The position numbers and the translations under genes were made by a program. From contig CABQNA010000076.1 in the NCBI GenBank assembly GCA_902465425.1, positions 1 through 6,984 of the forward strand: a stretch of 6,984 bases of DNA. The letters run 5' to 3'. Source of the DNA: an uncultured Collinsella sp. GTDB lineage: Bacteria > Actinomycetota > Coriobacteriia > Coriobacteriales > Coriobacteriaceae. The notes beneath the pieces are model-generated. The model saw only the letters and a list, made by a program, of their open reading frames with translations, searched no databases and was not told where the DNA came from. This document shows positions 1 through 5,806 of this stretch, one piece after another; position 1 is the stretch's first letter, and every line of letters starts with the position of its first letter.

Positions 1-620
1 CGTGCTTGAACTTTGCCCAGATGCTCGGCGGATGCCCGGTTGGCACCGAGACCGGTCGCCCCAATGCGCAGAACCGCGTTGCTGACGACCGCATGACCGA
101 TGGGGCGCTCGATGCGTTTGCAGACGGACTTGCACACGTCTGCGATCGGGCCGAGGCCGTGGGCGGGCAAATACTGATCGAGCCCGGTTGGAACGAGACG
201 GTTAACACGCCGGATCGCTGCCGTGAGGTGCTGGAGCGCGTCACGAGCCCGTCGCTCGGCGTGATCTACGACCCGGTGTCGCTGCTGCACCCCAGCGTCG
301 TTGACGAAGCGCAGGAAATCACAGCGCGCATGCTCTACTTATGCGGCAGTAAGATCCGCGTGCTGCACGCCAAGGATTTTGAGGTCGTTGATAACGAGGA
401 CGAAGCCGGTTGGTGCGACGGTACGGGTTCACGCCTGGTGTGCCACGGCGTGGGCGAGACGGGTCGCTATGACTTTGAGCCCGTGGTGGCCTGGGCTGCC
501 GCCGCCTGCCCTGGGATTCCCTGCGTGGTCGAGAACAGCGTGCCGGCGACGGCGGCTGACTGCCTGGCGACACTCGAGCACATGTCCGCTCGCTGCGGGG
601 CTTCGCATCGCGAGTTATAG
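1..620 (+). CDS. Sugar phosphate isomerase/epimerase, TIM-barrel family (5'-truncated)
   Basis: This is the C-terminal part (about 205 residues) of a xylose-isomerase-like TIM-barrel protein (AP endonuclease 2 superfamily; relatives include IolE, hydroxypyruvate isomerase and ketose 3-epimerases). The frame is open to the left edge, so the true start lies outside the window; the TTG at position 6 is internal. Counting from that TTG, likely metal ligands are E59 (in IEPGWNETVNTP), D89 (in YDPVSLLHP), H121 (in LHAKD) and E176 (in VVENS). This E-D-H-E pattern is the family's divalent-metal site, used for aldose-ketose isomerisation or epimerisation through an enediolate. The segment before it, ending GTETGRP, is typical of the barrel's middle strands. 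The protein is probably cytosolic. The substrate cannot be read from the sequence. It ends with TAG; a strong hairpin follows 40 nt later. The family call is confident, the exact activity open. Confidence 0.85.
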   Translation, partial: CLNFAQMLGGCPVGTETGRPNAQNRVADDRMTDGALDAFADGLAHVCDRAEAVGGQILIEPGWNETVNTPDRCREVLERVTSPSLGVIYDPVSLLHPSVVDEAQEITARMLYLCGSKIRVLHAKDFEVVDNEDEAGWCDGTGSRLVCHGVGETGRYDFEPVVAWAAAACPGIPCVVENSVPATAADCLATLEHMSARCGASHREL

Positions 621-659
621 CATTGGCTTTTGCTGTGTCGGCAGATTGAGATTACCTGT

Positions 660-698
660 ATGGGGGCGGCGGTGAAGGGTCTTTATCGTCGCCCCCAT
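660..698 (+). terminator. G+C-rich hairpin between isomerase and oxidoreductase genes
   Basis: Positions 660-671 (ATGGGGGCGGCG) pair with 687-698 (CGTCGCCCCCAT) in a 12-bp stem with one G-U pair and a 15-nt loop. It lies 39 nt after the isomerase stop and ends 26 nt before the oxidoreductase GTG. It could be an intrinsic terminator for the upstream gene, but there is no clean T-run after the stem (TGGATTGCATT). It might instead act as an attenuator or an mRNA-stabilising structure. Confidence 0.5.
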
Positions 699-710
699 TG
701 GATTGCATTA

Positions 711-720
711 AAAAGGGGAG
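711..720 (+). promoter_or_regulatory. Ribosome binding site deciding the GTG start at 725
   Basis: A purine run AAAAGGGGAG ends 4 nt before GTG 725. It supports that GTG over the in-frame TTG at 698, which sits on the last base of the upstream hairpin and would add nine residues unlike the family's N-terminus. Confidence 0.6.
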
Positions 721-724
721 TTGC

Positions 725-1942
725 GTGGCTATCCACATTGTCGAAGAGGCGAATCGTTGCCTAGGTTGTAAAAGGGCGTTCTGTCAGATTAAGGGCTGCC
801 CGGTTCAGACGCCTATTCCGCAGGTCATCGACCTGTTCAAACAGCGTCGTCTAGAAGAGGCGGGCGAGCTGCTGTTCCAGAACAATCCCATGAGCGCGGT
901 CTGCTCCGTGGTGTGCAACCATTCGGGCCAGTGCGAGGGTGCTTGCATCCAGGCCCGCAAGGGCACACCCGTGCATTTCTCGAGCATCGAGAACTATATC
1001 TCCACGGCATATTTGGATCGTAAGGAGTGGAAGCCCGCACCGTCGTGCGGTAAACAGATTGCTGTGGTCGGTTCCGGTCCCGCTGGTATTACCGTGGCTA
1101 TCAAGATGGCGCAGCTGGGTTGCGCCGTCACTGTTTTTGAGCAGCGGCCCGAGATCGGCGGCGTGCTGGAGTACGGTATCCCCGAGTTCCGTCTGCCGCG
1201 CTCGCTCGTGCAAAAGTACCGCCACGTGATGTGCTCGCTCGGCGTGCGCGTTCGCCCCTCGACCACCATCGGCGGTGCGCTCCACATCGACGACCTGCTG
1301 CGCGACGGCTACGATGCGGTCTTTGTCGGTACCGGTACCTGGCGAGCTCGAAAGCTGGGTATTCCCGGCGAGTCGCGCGGCAACGTGCTGTTTGGTATCG
1401 ATTATCTGGTCGATCCCACGAGCGTGGCAATCGGGCAGAACGTGGCGGTTATCGGTGCCGGCAATGTGGCCATGGATGTTGCCCGCACGGCCCTGCGCTC
1501 GGGTGCCCGCAAGGTCACTGTGTATGCCCGCTCGCGCCATATCTCGGCCATCGATGACGAGGTGGAGCTGACCGAGCTTGACGGTGCCGAGATTGTGTGC
1601 GGCAAGGCGATCTGTGCCATCGACGATAGCGGTCCGGTGTTCGAGACGGCTATCTTTGACGAGGACAACAATGTGGTGGGCTACGAGGAAGAGCTCGACC
1701 ATGCGTCTGCCGACACAGTTGTGATTGCGGCTTCGCAGGTGCCCAAGGACAAGCTTGTGCTTACGACGGGCGGTCTGGAGACCGACCATCGCGGCCTGCT
1801 TTCGGTCGACGAGCACGGCATGACCACCGTGCCTGGCGTCTTTGCCGCCGGCGACGTGGTCAACGGCCCGCTCACCGTGGTTCACGCCGTAGCTGGCGCC
1901 AAGCTCGCCGTCGAAGGCATGACCACCTACCTGGGCCTTTAA
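725..1942 (+). CDS. GltD-family FAD/NAD(P) oxidoreductase with N-terminal Fe-S domain (glutamate synthase small-subunit-like)
   Basis: A 405-residue protein, probably cytosolic, built like the beta subunit of glutamate synthase and its relatives (NfnB, the PreT/DPD N-terminal half). Residues 1-95 form the Fe-S domain: C12-x2-C15-x4-C20-x4-C25 and C60-x3-C64-x5-C70-x3-C74, eight cysteines for two [4Fe-4S] clusters. The FAD Rossmann motif GSGPAG is at 116-121, the family signature GGVLEYGIPEFRLP at 145-158, the NAD(P) motif GAGNVAMD at 244-251, and the second FAD contact GVFAAGDVVNGP at 371-382. Such proteins move electrons from NAD(P)H through FAD and Fe-S to a partner. No large glutamate synthase subunit is visible nearby, so the partner is unknown. 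The usual Tyr-Arg-Arg after the NAD(P) strand reads Tyr267-Ala-Arg. At 405 residues it is shorter than typical GltD (about 450-490). The GTG start is chosen by its ribosome site. A terminator-like hairpin follows. Confidence 0.88.
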   Translation: MAIHIVEEANRCLGCKRAFCQIKGCPVQTPIPQVIDLFKQRRLEEAGELLFQNNPMSAVCSVVCNHSGQCEGACIQARKGTPVHFSSIENYISTAYLDRKEWKPAPSCGKQIAVVGSGPAGITVAIKMAQLGCAVTVFEQRPEIGGVLEYGIPEFRLPRSLVQKYRHVMCSLGVRVRPSTTIGGALHIDDLLRDGYDAVFVGTGTWRARKLGIPGESRGNVLFGIDYLVDPTSVAIGQNVAVIGAGNVAMDVARTALRSGARKVTVYARSRHISAIDDEVELTELDGAEIVCGKAICAIDDSGPVFETAIFDEDNNVVGYEEELDHASADTVVIAASQVPKDKLVLTTGGLETDHRGLLSVDEHGMTTVPGVFAAGDVVNGPLTVVHAVAGAKLAVEGMTTYLGL

Positions 1943-1958
1943 CTCCATCCCGCCCATC

Positions 1959-2029
1959 AGTTGCGGTGAAATGCGGACTGTTTTGGCTGTCAAAGGCCTT
2001 ATCTACTCCGTATTCCACCGCAACTTTTT
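1959..2029 (+). terminator. Terminator-like long hairpin in the convergent gap
   Basis: AGTTGCGGTG (1959-1968) is a perfect inverted repeat of CACCGCAACT (2016-2025). After one mismatch the pairing continues, 1970-1977 with 2007-2014 (8 bp, one G-U), and a small inner stem, 1981-1985 with 1991-1995, caps it. A T-run at 2025-2029 follows on the + strand, so it fits intrinsic termination of the oxidoreductase transcript. On the - strand the stem follows the kdpE stop, but no T-run comes after it there. Confidence 0.65.
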
Positions 2030-2039
2030 GTGGAGTGGG

Positions 2040-2744
2040 CTAGAGACGCTGCATGCGGTACCCGACACCCATGTGTGTCTGAATCATCTTGGGGTGAGAG
2101 GGGTCTGCCTCGATCTTCTTGCGCAGGGTGCGCATGAACACGCGCAGGCTCGCCAGATCGCTGTCCCAGCTCGTGCCCCATATCTCGCGGGTGATGAAGG
2201 TGTGGGTGAGCACCTTGTCGACGTTTTTCGCCAGAAGGACGAGCAATTTGTACTCGGTTGGGGTGAGCGAGAGTTCGCGTCCGTCTTTCGTCGCGTATCC
2301 CGCGGCGTAGTCGATATGCAGCGGACCGTTGTCAAACGTGCTCGCTTCTGTCGACTCGCTCGACGCCATCGAGGAGCGCCTCAAATTCGCACGGACGCGC
2401 GCGAGCAACTCATCCACAGAAAAGGGCTTGGTGAGGTAATCGTCTGCCCCTGCGTCAAGTGCTGCAATCTTGTCGGAATCTTCGGTGCGCGCCGAAATGA
2501 CGATAATGGGGACTGCCGACCAGCTTCGGATCTTCGTGATGACCTCGATACCGTCAATGTCGGGAAGGCCGAGGTCGAGCATGATGAGGCTGGGGCCGTG
2601 CGACACCGCATCCATGATGGCGGCCTGGCCGTTGCAAACCTTGCTCACGACATAGCCGTGGAGGTCAAGCGCGGTCGAAACGAGGTTTTGAACGGTCGGG
2701 TCATCTTCGACCAGGAGGATGCGTGGCTTAGCGGCATTATTCAT
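2040..2744 (-). CDS. kdpE: KdpE, OmpR-family response regulator of the kdp operon
   Basis: A 234-residue two-component response regulator, cytosolic, the phosphorylation target of KdpD and activator of kdpFABC. The receiver domain spans about 7-122: acidic pocket E13-D14-D15, phospho-acceptor D57 in MLDLGLPD, switch S84 in VISAR, and K106 in LTKPF. The winged-helix DNA-binding domain is at about 138-234, with LTPTEYKLL (160-168), recognition-helix region RVFMRTLRKKIE (201-212) and wing GVGYR (226-230). Length matches the family (about 225-235). The ATG at 2744 is chosen because it overlaps the kdpD stop by 8 bp (ATGAATAA) and has GAGGAG at 2755-2760, ten nt upstream inside kdpD. Longer in-frame extensions into kdpD resemble no receiver domain. 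Assignment as KdpE rather than another OmpR-type regulator rests on pairing with kdpD. It ends with TAG, converging on the oxidoreductase. Confidence 0.95.
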   Translation of the reverse strand: MNNAAKPRILLVEDDPTVQNLVSTALDLHGYVVSKVCNGQAAIMDAVSHGPSLIMLDLGLPDIDGIEVITKIRSWSAVPIIVISARTEDSDKIAALDAGADDYLTKPFSVDELLARVRANLRRSSMASSESTEASTFDNGPLHIDYAAGYATKDGRELSLTPTEYKLLVLLAKNVDKVLTHTFITREIWGTSWDSDLASLRVFMRTLRKKIEADPSHPKMIQTHMGVGYRMQRL

Positions 2745-5472
2745 GAATCTCAATCTCCTCGGCGGGCAGGGTAAAACGGAAGACAGCCCCATGGGGGTGG
2801 TTGTCGCGAACTTCGATGACGCCGCCATGCGCCTCCACGATGGAGCGGCAGAGCGACAGGCCAAGGCCGATGCTTCGACGCGAATCCACGGGCCGCGTAT
2901 TGCTTGAGGTGAAGAAGCGCTCAAAGATATGAGGCTTGTCGCAGTCTGCCACACCCGGCCCATCGTCTGCGACGTCCACCACGACGAACGCGCCCTCGCG
3001 ACGTGCGCTGATGGTGACAGTCGAGTTCTCGGGCGTGTATTTGAAGGCGTTCATGATGAGATTCGTAAGCACCTGCATGATGAGATGGACGTCGATGCGT
3101 ACCAACAGGATGTCGTCAGTGTGCTCGATGGTGACGGCACGTCCATGCGATGCTTGGGCGACATGGCTGAGGGCGGCCTCGATGACCTCGTCGATGAGCT
3201 CGGATGTTAAGTTGAGGCGAATGGTGCCGTCCTCGACGCGTGTGATGGCGAGGAGGTTCTCCACGGTATCGATAAGCCAGAGGGAGTCGTCGTAGATGGC
3301 ATCGGCAAGATCGCAGCGTTGTTCGAGGCTGAGCTTCTCGTCGCTCTTCCGAAGGATTGCCGCAGATCCGGATATAGCCGTGAGGGGTGTCCTCAAATCG
3401 TGGCCGATGGAGCGCAAAAGGTTGGCGCGCAGCTGCTCGTTTTTCGCCAAGACCGCAGCCTCTTCGCGCTCTTGCGCCGCCCGGTCGCTTTCGAGCGCCA
3501 AGGCGCATTCACCTACGATAGATAGGACGATCGAATGCTCGAAGGCTTCGATCTCGCGCCCCTCCAGGGCGATGCCGATGACACCGAATACCTTGTCGCC
3601 GGTGCGAACCGCGAGGTAGAGACAGCGCGCCTCAGGCAGGGTCCGCGTGCTTGCGCCCGCGCGCTTGTTGTTGGTGTAGGTCCAGGTTGCAACGGCGCGC
3701 TCGTAGTCGGTGAGCAGCGACGCGGATCGGTTTTCGGTGCCAGCGGACTCATAGAGCGCCTTGCCGAGCGTGCCGTGTTCGGCGGGGTAGAAGACCACGT
3801 CGAGTTTTAGCAGTTTGACGAGTTGGTTCATGGCGACGCGGGCGCACTCCTCCGCGCTATGGGCTTGCTGCAAGAGCTGGTTCGTTTCGAGGAGTACGCG
3901 CGTTTTGAATGCGTTCTCGGCGGATGTACGGGCGTTGTCGGCGATGCGCGCAGTTAACTCGCCGGCGACCATAGCGGTGGCGAACATGATGCCGAACGTG
4001 ACCAGATAGCTTCGGTCGTAGCTGGCGAGCGAAAACAGAGGCGTGACAAAGCAGAAGTTGTAAAGCACTACAGAGAGCACGCTCGATACGATCGTGCAGA
4101 TACGCCCCGTCGTGGTGACGGCGGTCAGCAGGGCCGTGAGGATATAGAGGGATATGATGCTGGAATCGGCAAATCCCAGATGGCGGAAAGCCGTGCCGAT
4201 CGCCGTGGCGGCAAGAGAGAGGGCCAGCGTGCGAAGCACGTTTCGGCTGCTGGGCGGCTGCAGGGCGAGCGCATGGCGGCGTCCTTTGGGTCGGGAGGGC
4301 GGAGTCGACTGTTCTGGAATGATGTAAATGTCGAGGTTCGGGGCGAATGTTATGAGCTGTTCTACGAGAGATTTGCGGCCGAAGAGGGCCTGACGGACGC
4401 TGCCGCGCTCGCCCGTGCGCCCCATGACGATCTTCGAAATACCCGACAGGCGCGCGAACTCGGAGATCTGAAACGCGATGTCGTCGCCATAGACGGTTTC
4501 CATATGTGCTCCGAGCTGCTCGGCTAGGGCGATATTGGCTGCAAGCTTGGCGCGCTCATCATCGCTCATGGCTTGCGTGCGCGGGCTCTCTACGAACAGG
4601 GCGACGAGCTCGCTGCGAAACGCTTTCGCCATGCGTGCGGCGGCACGGACGATGCGGGGATTGGTCGGCGCCGGGGAGACGCAGACTAAGATACGCTCCC
4701 TGGTGTAGTAGTCACGGTTTCCCAGCACGCGTGCGGCGTCTGTGAGGTGGCCGGTGCGATCGGCGCAGCGGCGCAGCGCGATTTCTCGGAGTGCGGTGAG
4801 GTTCTCGACGGTAAAAAAATGCTGTTGCGCTCGGTCGGCTTGTGCGGGACGGTAGACGAGGCCGGCGCGAAGGCGCTCAAGTAGGTCTTCGGGCTCTATG
4901 TCGACGAGCTCGACCTGGTCGGCATCATCGAAGATACGGTCGGGGATTCGTTCGCTCACGACAACGCCGGTGATGGATGCAACCATGTCGTTTAGGCTCT
5001 CGATATGCTGAACGTTCACGGTCGTATAGACGTCGATGCCCGCATGTAGAAGTTCCTCGACGTCTTGATAGCGTTTGTCGTGGCGAGACCCCGGCGCATT
5101 CGTATGGGCGAGCTCGTCGACAAGGATGAGCTGAGGGGCGCGTTCGATAGCTGCATCTAGATCGAACTCGCTGAGCGCAATGCCGTTGTGCTCGATGAGT
5201 TTACAGGGCACGTTCTCAAGCCCTTGTGCAAGATGGGCAGTTGCCGGACGTTCGTGCGGCTCGATGTATCCCGCGACGACGTCGACACCTCGCCGCTTGG
5301 CGGCGTGGGCGGCTTGAAGCATTGCATAGGTTTTGCCTGTGCCAGCAGCGTAGCCAAAGAAAATCTTGAGGTGTCCCCGGCTGGTTCGAGCGTCATCGGC
5401 GGCCTCGTCTTTCTCAATTGCCTTGAGGATGAGGTCTGGATTGACGCGAGTGTCCGATGCGTCGCGCTGCAT
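2737..5472 (-). CDS. kdpD: KdpD, K+-responsive membrane sensor histidine kinase
   Basis: A 911-residue inner-membrane sensor that autophosphorylates and controls KdpE phosphorylation under K+ limitation or osmotic stress. Domains in order: KdpD N-terminal domain (about 33-245) with Walker A GYAAGTGKT (40-48) and the Walker B-like VDELAHTNAPG (118-128); a universal-stress-protein-like domain (about 259-387); four membrane segments at roughly 411-429, 436-456, 457-481 and 487-505; a GAF-like region (about 530-660); and a kinase core. The core has phospho-acceptor H691 in GHDLRTPLT, N-box N804/N808, G1 box DDGPG (836-840), F-box IFERFF (849-854) and G2 box GLGLSL (869-874). Length is close to the E. 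coli protein (894). ATG 5472 is chosen for AGAAAGG at 5480-5486, seven nt upstream; the frame stays open 32 codons further, but those residues do not look like KdpD. All catalytic motifs are intact. It overlaps kdpE by 8 bp and diverges from kdpF. Confidence 0.96.
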   Translation of the reverse strand: MQRDASDTRVNPDLILKAIEKDEAADDARTSRGHLKIFFGYAAGTGKTYAMLQAAHAAKRRGVDVVAGYIEPHERPATAHLAQGLENVPCKLIEHNGIALSEFDLDAAIERAPQLILVDELAHTNAPGSRHDKRYQDVEELLHAGIDVYTTVNVQHIESLNDMVASITGVVVSERIPDRIFDDADQVELVDIEPEDLLERLRAGLVYRPAQADRAQQHFFTVENLTALREIALRRCADRTGHLTDAARVLGNRDYYTRERILVCVSPAPTNPRIVRAAARMAKAFRSELVALFVESPRTQAMSDDERAKLAANIALAEQLGAHMETVYGDDIAFQISEFARLSGISKIVMGRTGERGSVRQALFGRKSLVEQLITFAPNLDIYIIPEQSTPPSRPKGRRHALALQPPSSRNVLRTLALSLAATAIGTAFRHLGFADSSIISLYILTALLTAVTTTGRICTIVSSVLSVVLYNFCFVTPLFSLASYDRSYLVTFGIMFATAMVAGELTARIADNARTSAENAFKTRVLLETNQLLQQAHSAEECARVAMNQLVKLLKLDVVFYPAEHGTLGKALYESAGTENRSASLLTDYERAVATWTYTNNKRAGASTRTLPEARCLYLAVRTGDKVFGVIGIALEGREIEAFEHSIVLSIVGECALALESDRAAQEREEAAVLAKNEQLRANLLRSIGHDLRTPLTAISGSAAILRKSDEKLSLEQRCDLADAIYDDSLWLIDTVENLLAITRVEDGTIRLNLTSELIDEVIEAALSHVAQASHGRAVTIEHTDDILLVRIDVHLIMQVLTNLIMNAFKYTPENSTVTISARREGAFVVVDVADDGPGVADCDKPHIFERFFTSSNTRPVDSRRSIGLGLSLCRSIVEAHGGVIEVRDNHPHGAVFRFTLPAEEIEIHE

Positions 5473-5479
5473 AGCGTAG

Positions 5480-5486
5480 CCTTTCT
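5480..5486 (-). promoter_or_regulatory. kdpD ribosome binding site
   Basis: AGAAAGG on the minus strand lies seven nt before ATG 5472. It is better placed than anything before the upstream in-frame ATG at 5508, so it decides the KdpD start. Confidence 0.6.
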
Positions 5487-5544
5487 GAAACGTTGTCCAT
5501 GCGTGCATACGCGGTGAGGACGCCACTGTATGCTCGCGAGGTCG

Positions 5545-5550
5545 AGTATA
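5545..5550 (-). promoter_or_regulatory. Candidate -10 element for kdpDE
   Basis: TATACT on the minus strand (5 of 6 matches to TATAAT) lies about 72 nt upstream of the kdpD ATG. No -35 match is seen at 16-18 nt spacing, as expected for a weak or activator-dependent promoter. This is a pattern match only. Confidence 0.35.
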
Positions 5551-5583
5551 GGCGCACTGCAGCCGCAATAGTGCTTTCTACCT

Positions 5584-5603
5584 GCATCTTTACGGCATCT
5601 TAA
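5584..5603 (+). promoter_or_regulatory. Candidate KdpE binding site (11-bp direct repeat)
   Basis: GCATCTT occurs at 5584-5590 and again at 5595-5601, exactly 11 bp apart, extending to GCATCTTTA and GCATCTTAA. Tandem half-sites one helical turn apart are how OmpR-family dimers bind. The repeat sits 28 bp upstream of the candidate kdpF -10, a position suited to activation, and 34 bp beyond the candidate kdpD -10 on the other side. Assignment to KdpE is inferred from location. Confidence 0.45.
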
Positions 5604-5635
5604 GGACGTGAGCCCCGGCCCTCACGCCTCTTTAA
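5600..5635. repeat. Imperfect dyad between the direct repeat and the -10 candidate
   Basis: CGTGAG (5607-5612) and CTCACG (5621-5626) are perfect inverted arms around an 8-bp centre. The flanks extend the symmetry imperfectly to TTAA (5600-5603) and TTAA (5632-5635). The dyad covers the place where a -35 element would lie. It could be a repressor operator, or a small hairpin if transcription starts further upstream. Confidence 0.4.
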
Positions 5636-5636
5636 T
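5631..5636 (+). promoter_or_regulatory. Candidate -10 element for kdpFABC
   Basis: TTTAAT matches TATAAT at 5 of 6 positions. At 17-bp spacing the -35 hexamer reads GTGAGC, only 3 of 6 matches to TTGACA, as is common for response-regulator-activated promoters. Transcription would start near 5643, giving a leader of about 74 nt. Confidence 0.4.
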
Positions 5637-5642
5637 CCCTAG

Positions 5643-5714
5643 AAGCGTTTACTGTCCCCAGACGCTTGCGAGAGCAGGCGTCCGAGACATCGGACCGCGC
5701 GTGAAAGGGGCGGT
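5643..5714 (+). promoter_or_regulatory. Structured kdpF leader with mutually exclusive hairpins
   Basis: Four stems can be drawn. A: 5643-5650 with 5660-5667 (8 bp). B: 5661-5669 with 5674-5682 (9 bp, one G-U, GAGA tetraloop). C: 5680-5685 with 5690-5695 (6 bp, loop GACA). D: 5694-5698 with 5710-5714 (5 bp), which holds most of the AAAGGGG ribosome site in its loop. B shares bases with both A and C; C and D share 5694-5695. The arrangement could be a riboregulator, but it matches no riboswitch consensus I recognise. Confidence 0.4.
5704..5710 (+). promoter_or_regulatory. kdpF ribosome binding site
   Basis: AAAGGGG lies six nt before ATG 5717 and supports translation of the 28-codon kdpF. Its last G falls in the closing arm of leader stem D, so access could depend on leader folding. 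Confidence 0.6.
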
Positions 5715-5716
5715 AA

Positions 5717-5803
5717 ATGGACATCCTCATTCCCATCATTGGAGTCGTCTGCATTGGACTCCTTATCTATTACATCTACATTCTGATGAGGAGTGATTCG
5801 TAA
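5717..5803 (+). CDS. kdpF: KdpF, small membrane subunit of the Kdp K+ pump
   Basis: A 28-residue peptide, close to the 29 residues of E. coli KdpF, that stabilises the KdpFABC complex in the membrane. It is essentially one hydrophobic helix, IPIIGVVCIGLLIYYIYIL (residues 5-23), followed by a short polar tail, MRSDS. Identification rests on size, a single membrane segment, a good ribosome site (AAAGGGG, spacing 6) and position directly before kdpA. KdpF sequences are too short and variable for motif proof. The stop TAA is followed by ACT and then the kdpA ATG, in the same reading frame. The AGGAG serving kdpA is embedded in its last codons, which suggests coupled translation. Confidence 0.85.
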   Translation: MDILIPIIGVVCIGLLIYYIYILMRSDS

Positions 5804-5806
5804 ACT

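Noticed and set aside
851..1993. A 380-codon open frame on the minus strand opposite the oxidoreductase gene.
   Set aside because: The sense strand encodes a clearly recognisable Fe-S/FAD enzyme. The antisense product is low in hydrophobic structure, shows no known motif, and is explained by few stops opposite G+C-biased codons.
1971..2774. A 267-codon plus-strand open frame across kdpE.
   Set aside because: kdpE on the minus strand carries all response-regulator motifs; the plus-strand product shows no domain, and its proposed start lies inside the terminator hairpin.
2745..2963. An in-frame N-terminal extension of KdpE giving 307 residues.
   Set aside because: The extension is the kdpD 3' end read in another frame; the 234-residue form starts at ATG 2744 with a good ribosome site and normal family length.
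5473..5568. A longer KdpD starting up to 32 codons upstream.
   Set aside because: The extra residues do not resemble the KdpD N-terminus, the ribosome site favours 5472, and the extension would include the TATACT promoter candidate.
5637..5716. A c-di-AMP (ydaO-type) riboswitch in front of kdpF.
   Set aside because: Such riboswitches occur before some K+ transport genes, but the leader is too short and I see none of the conserved core.
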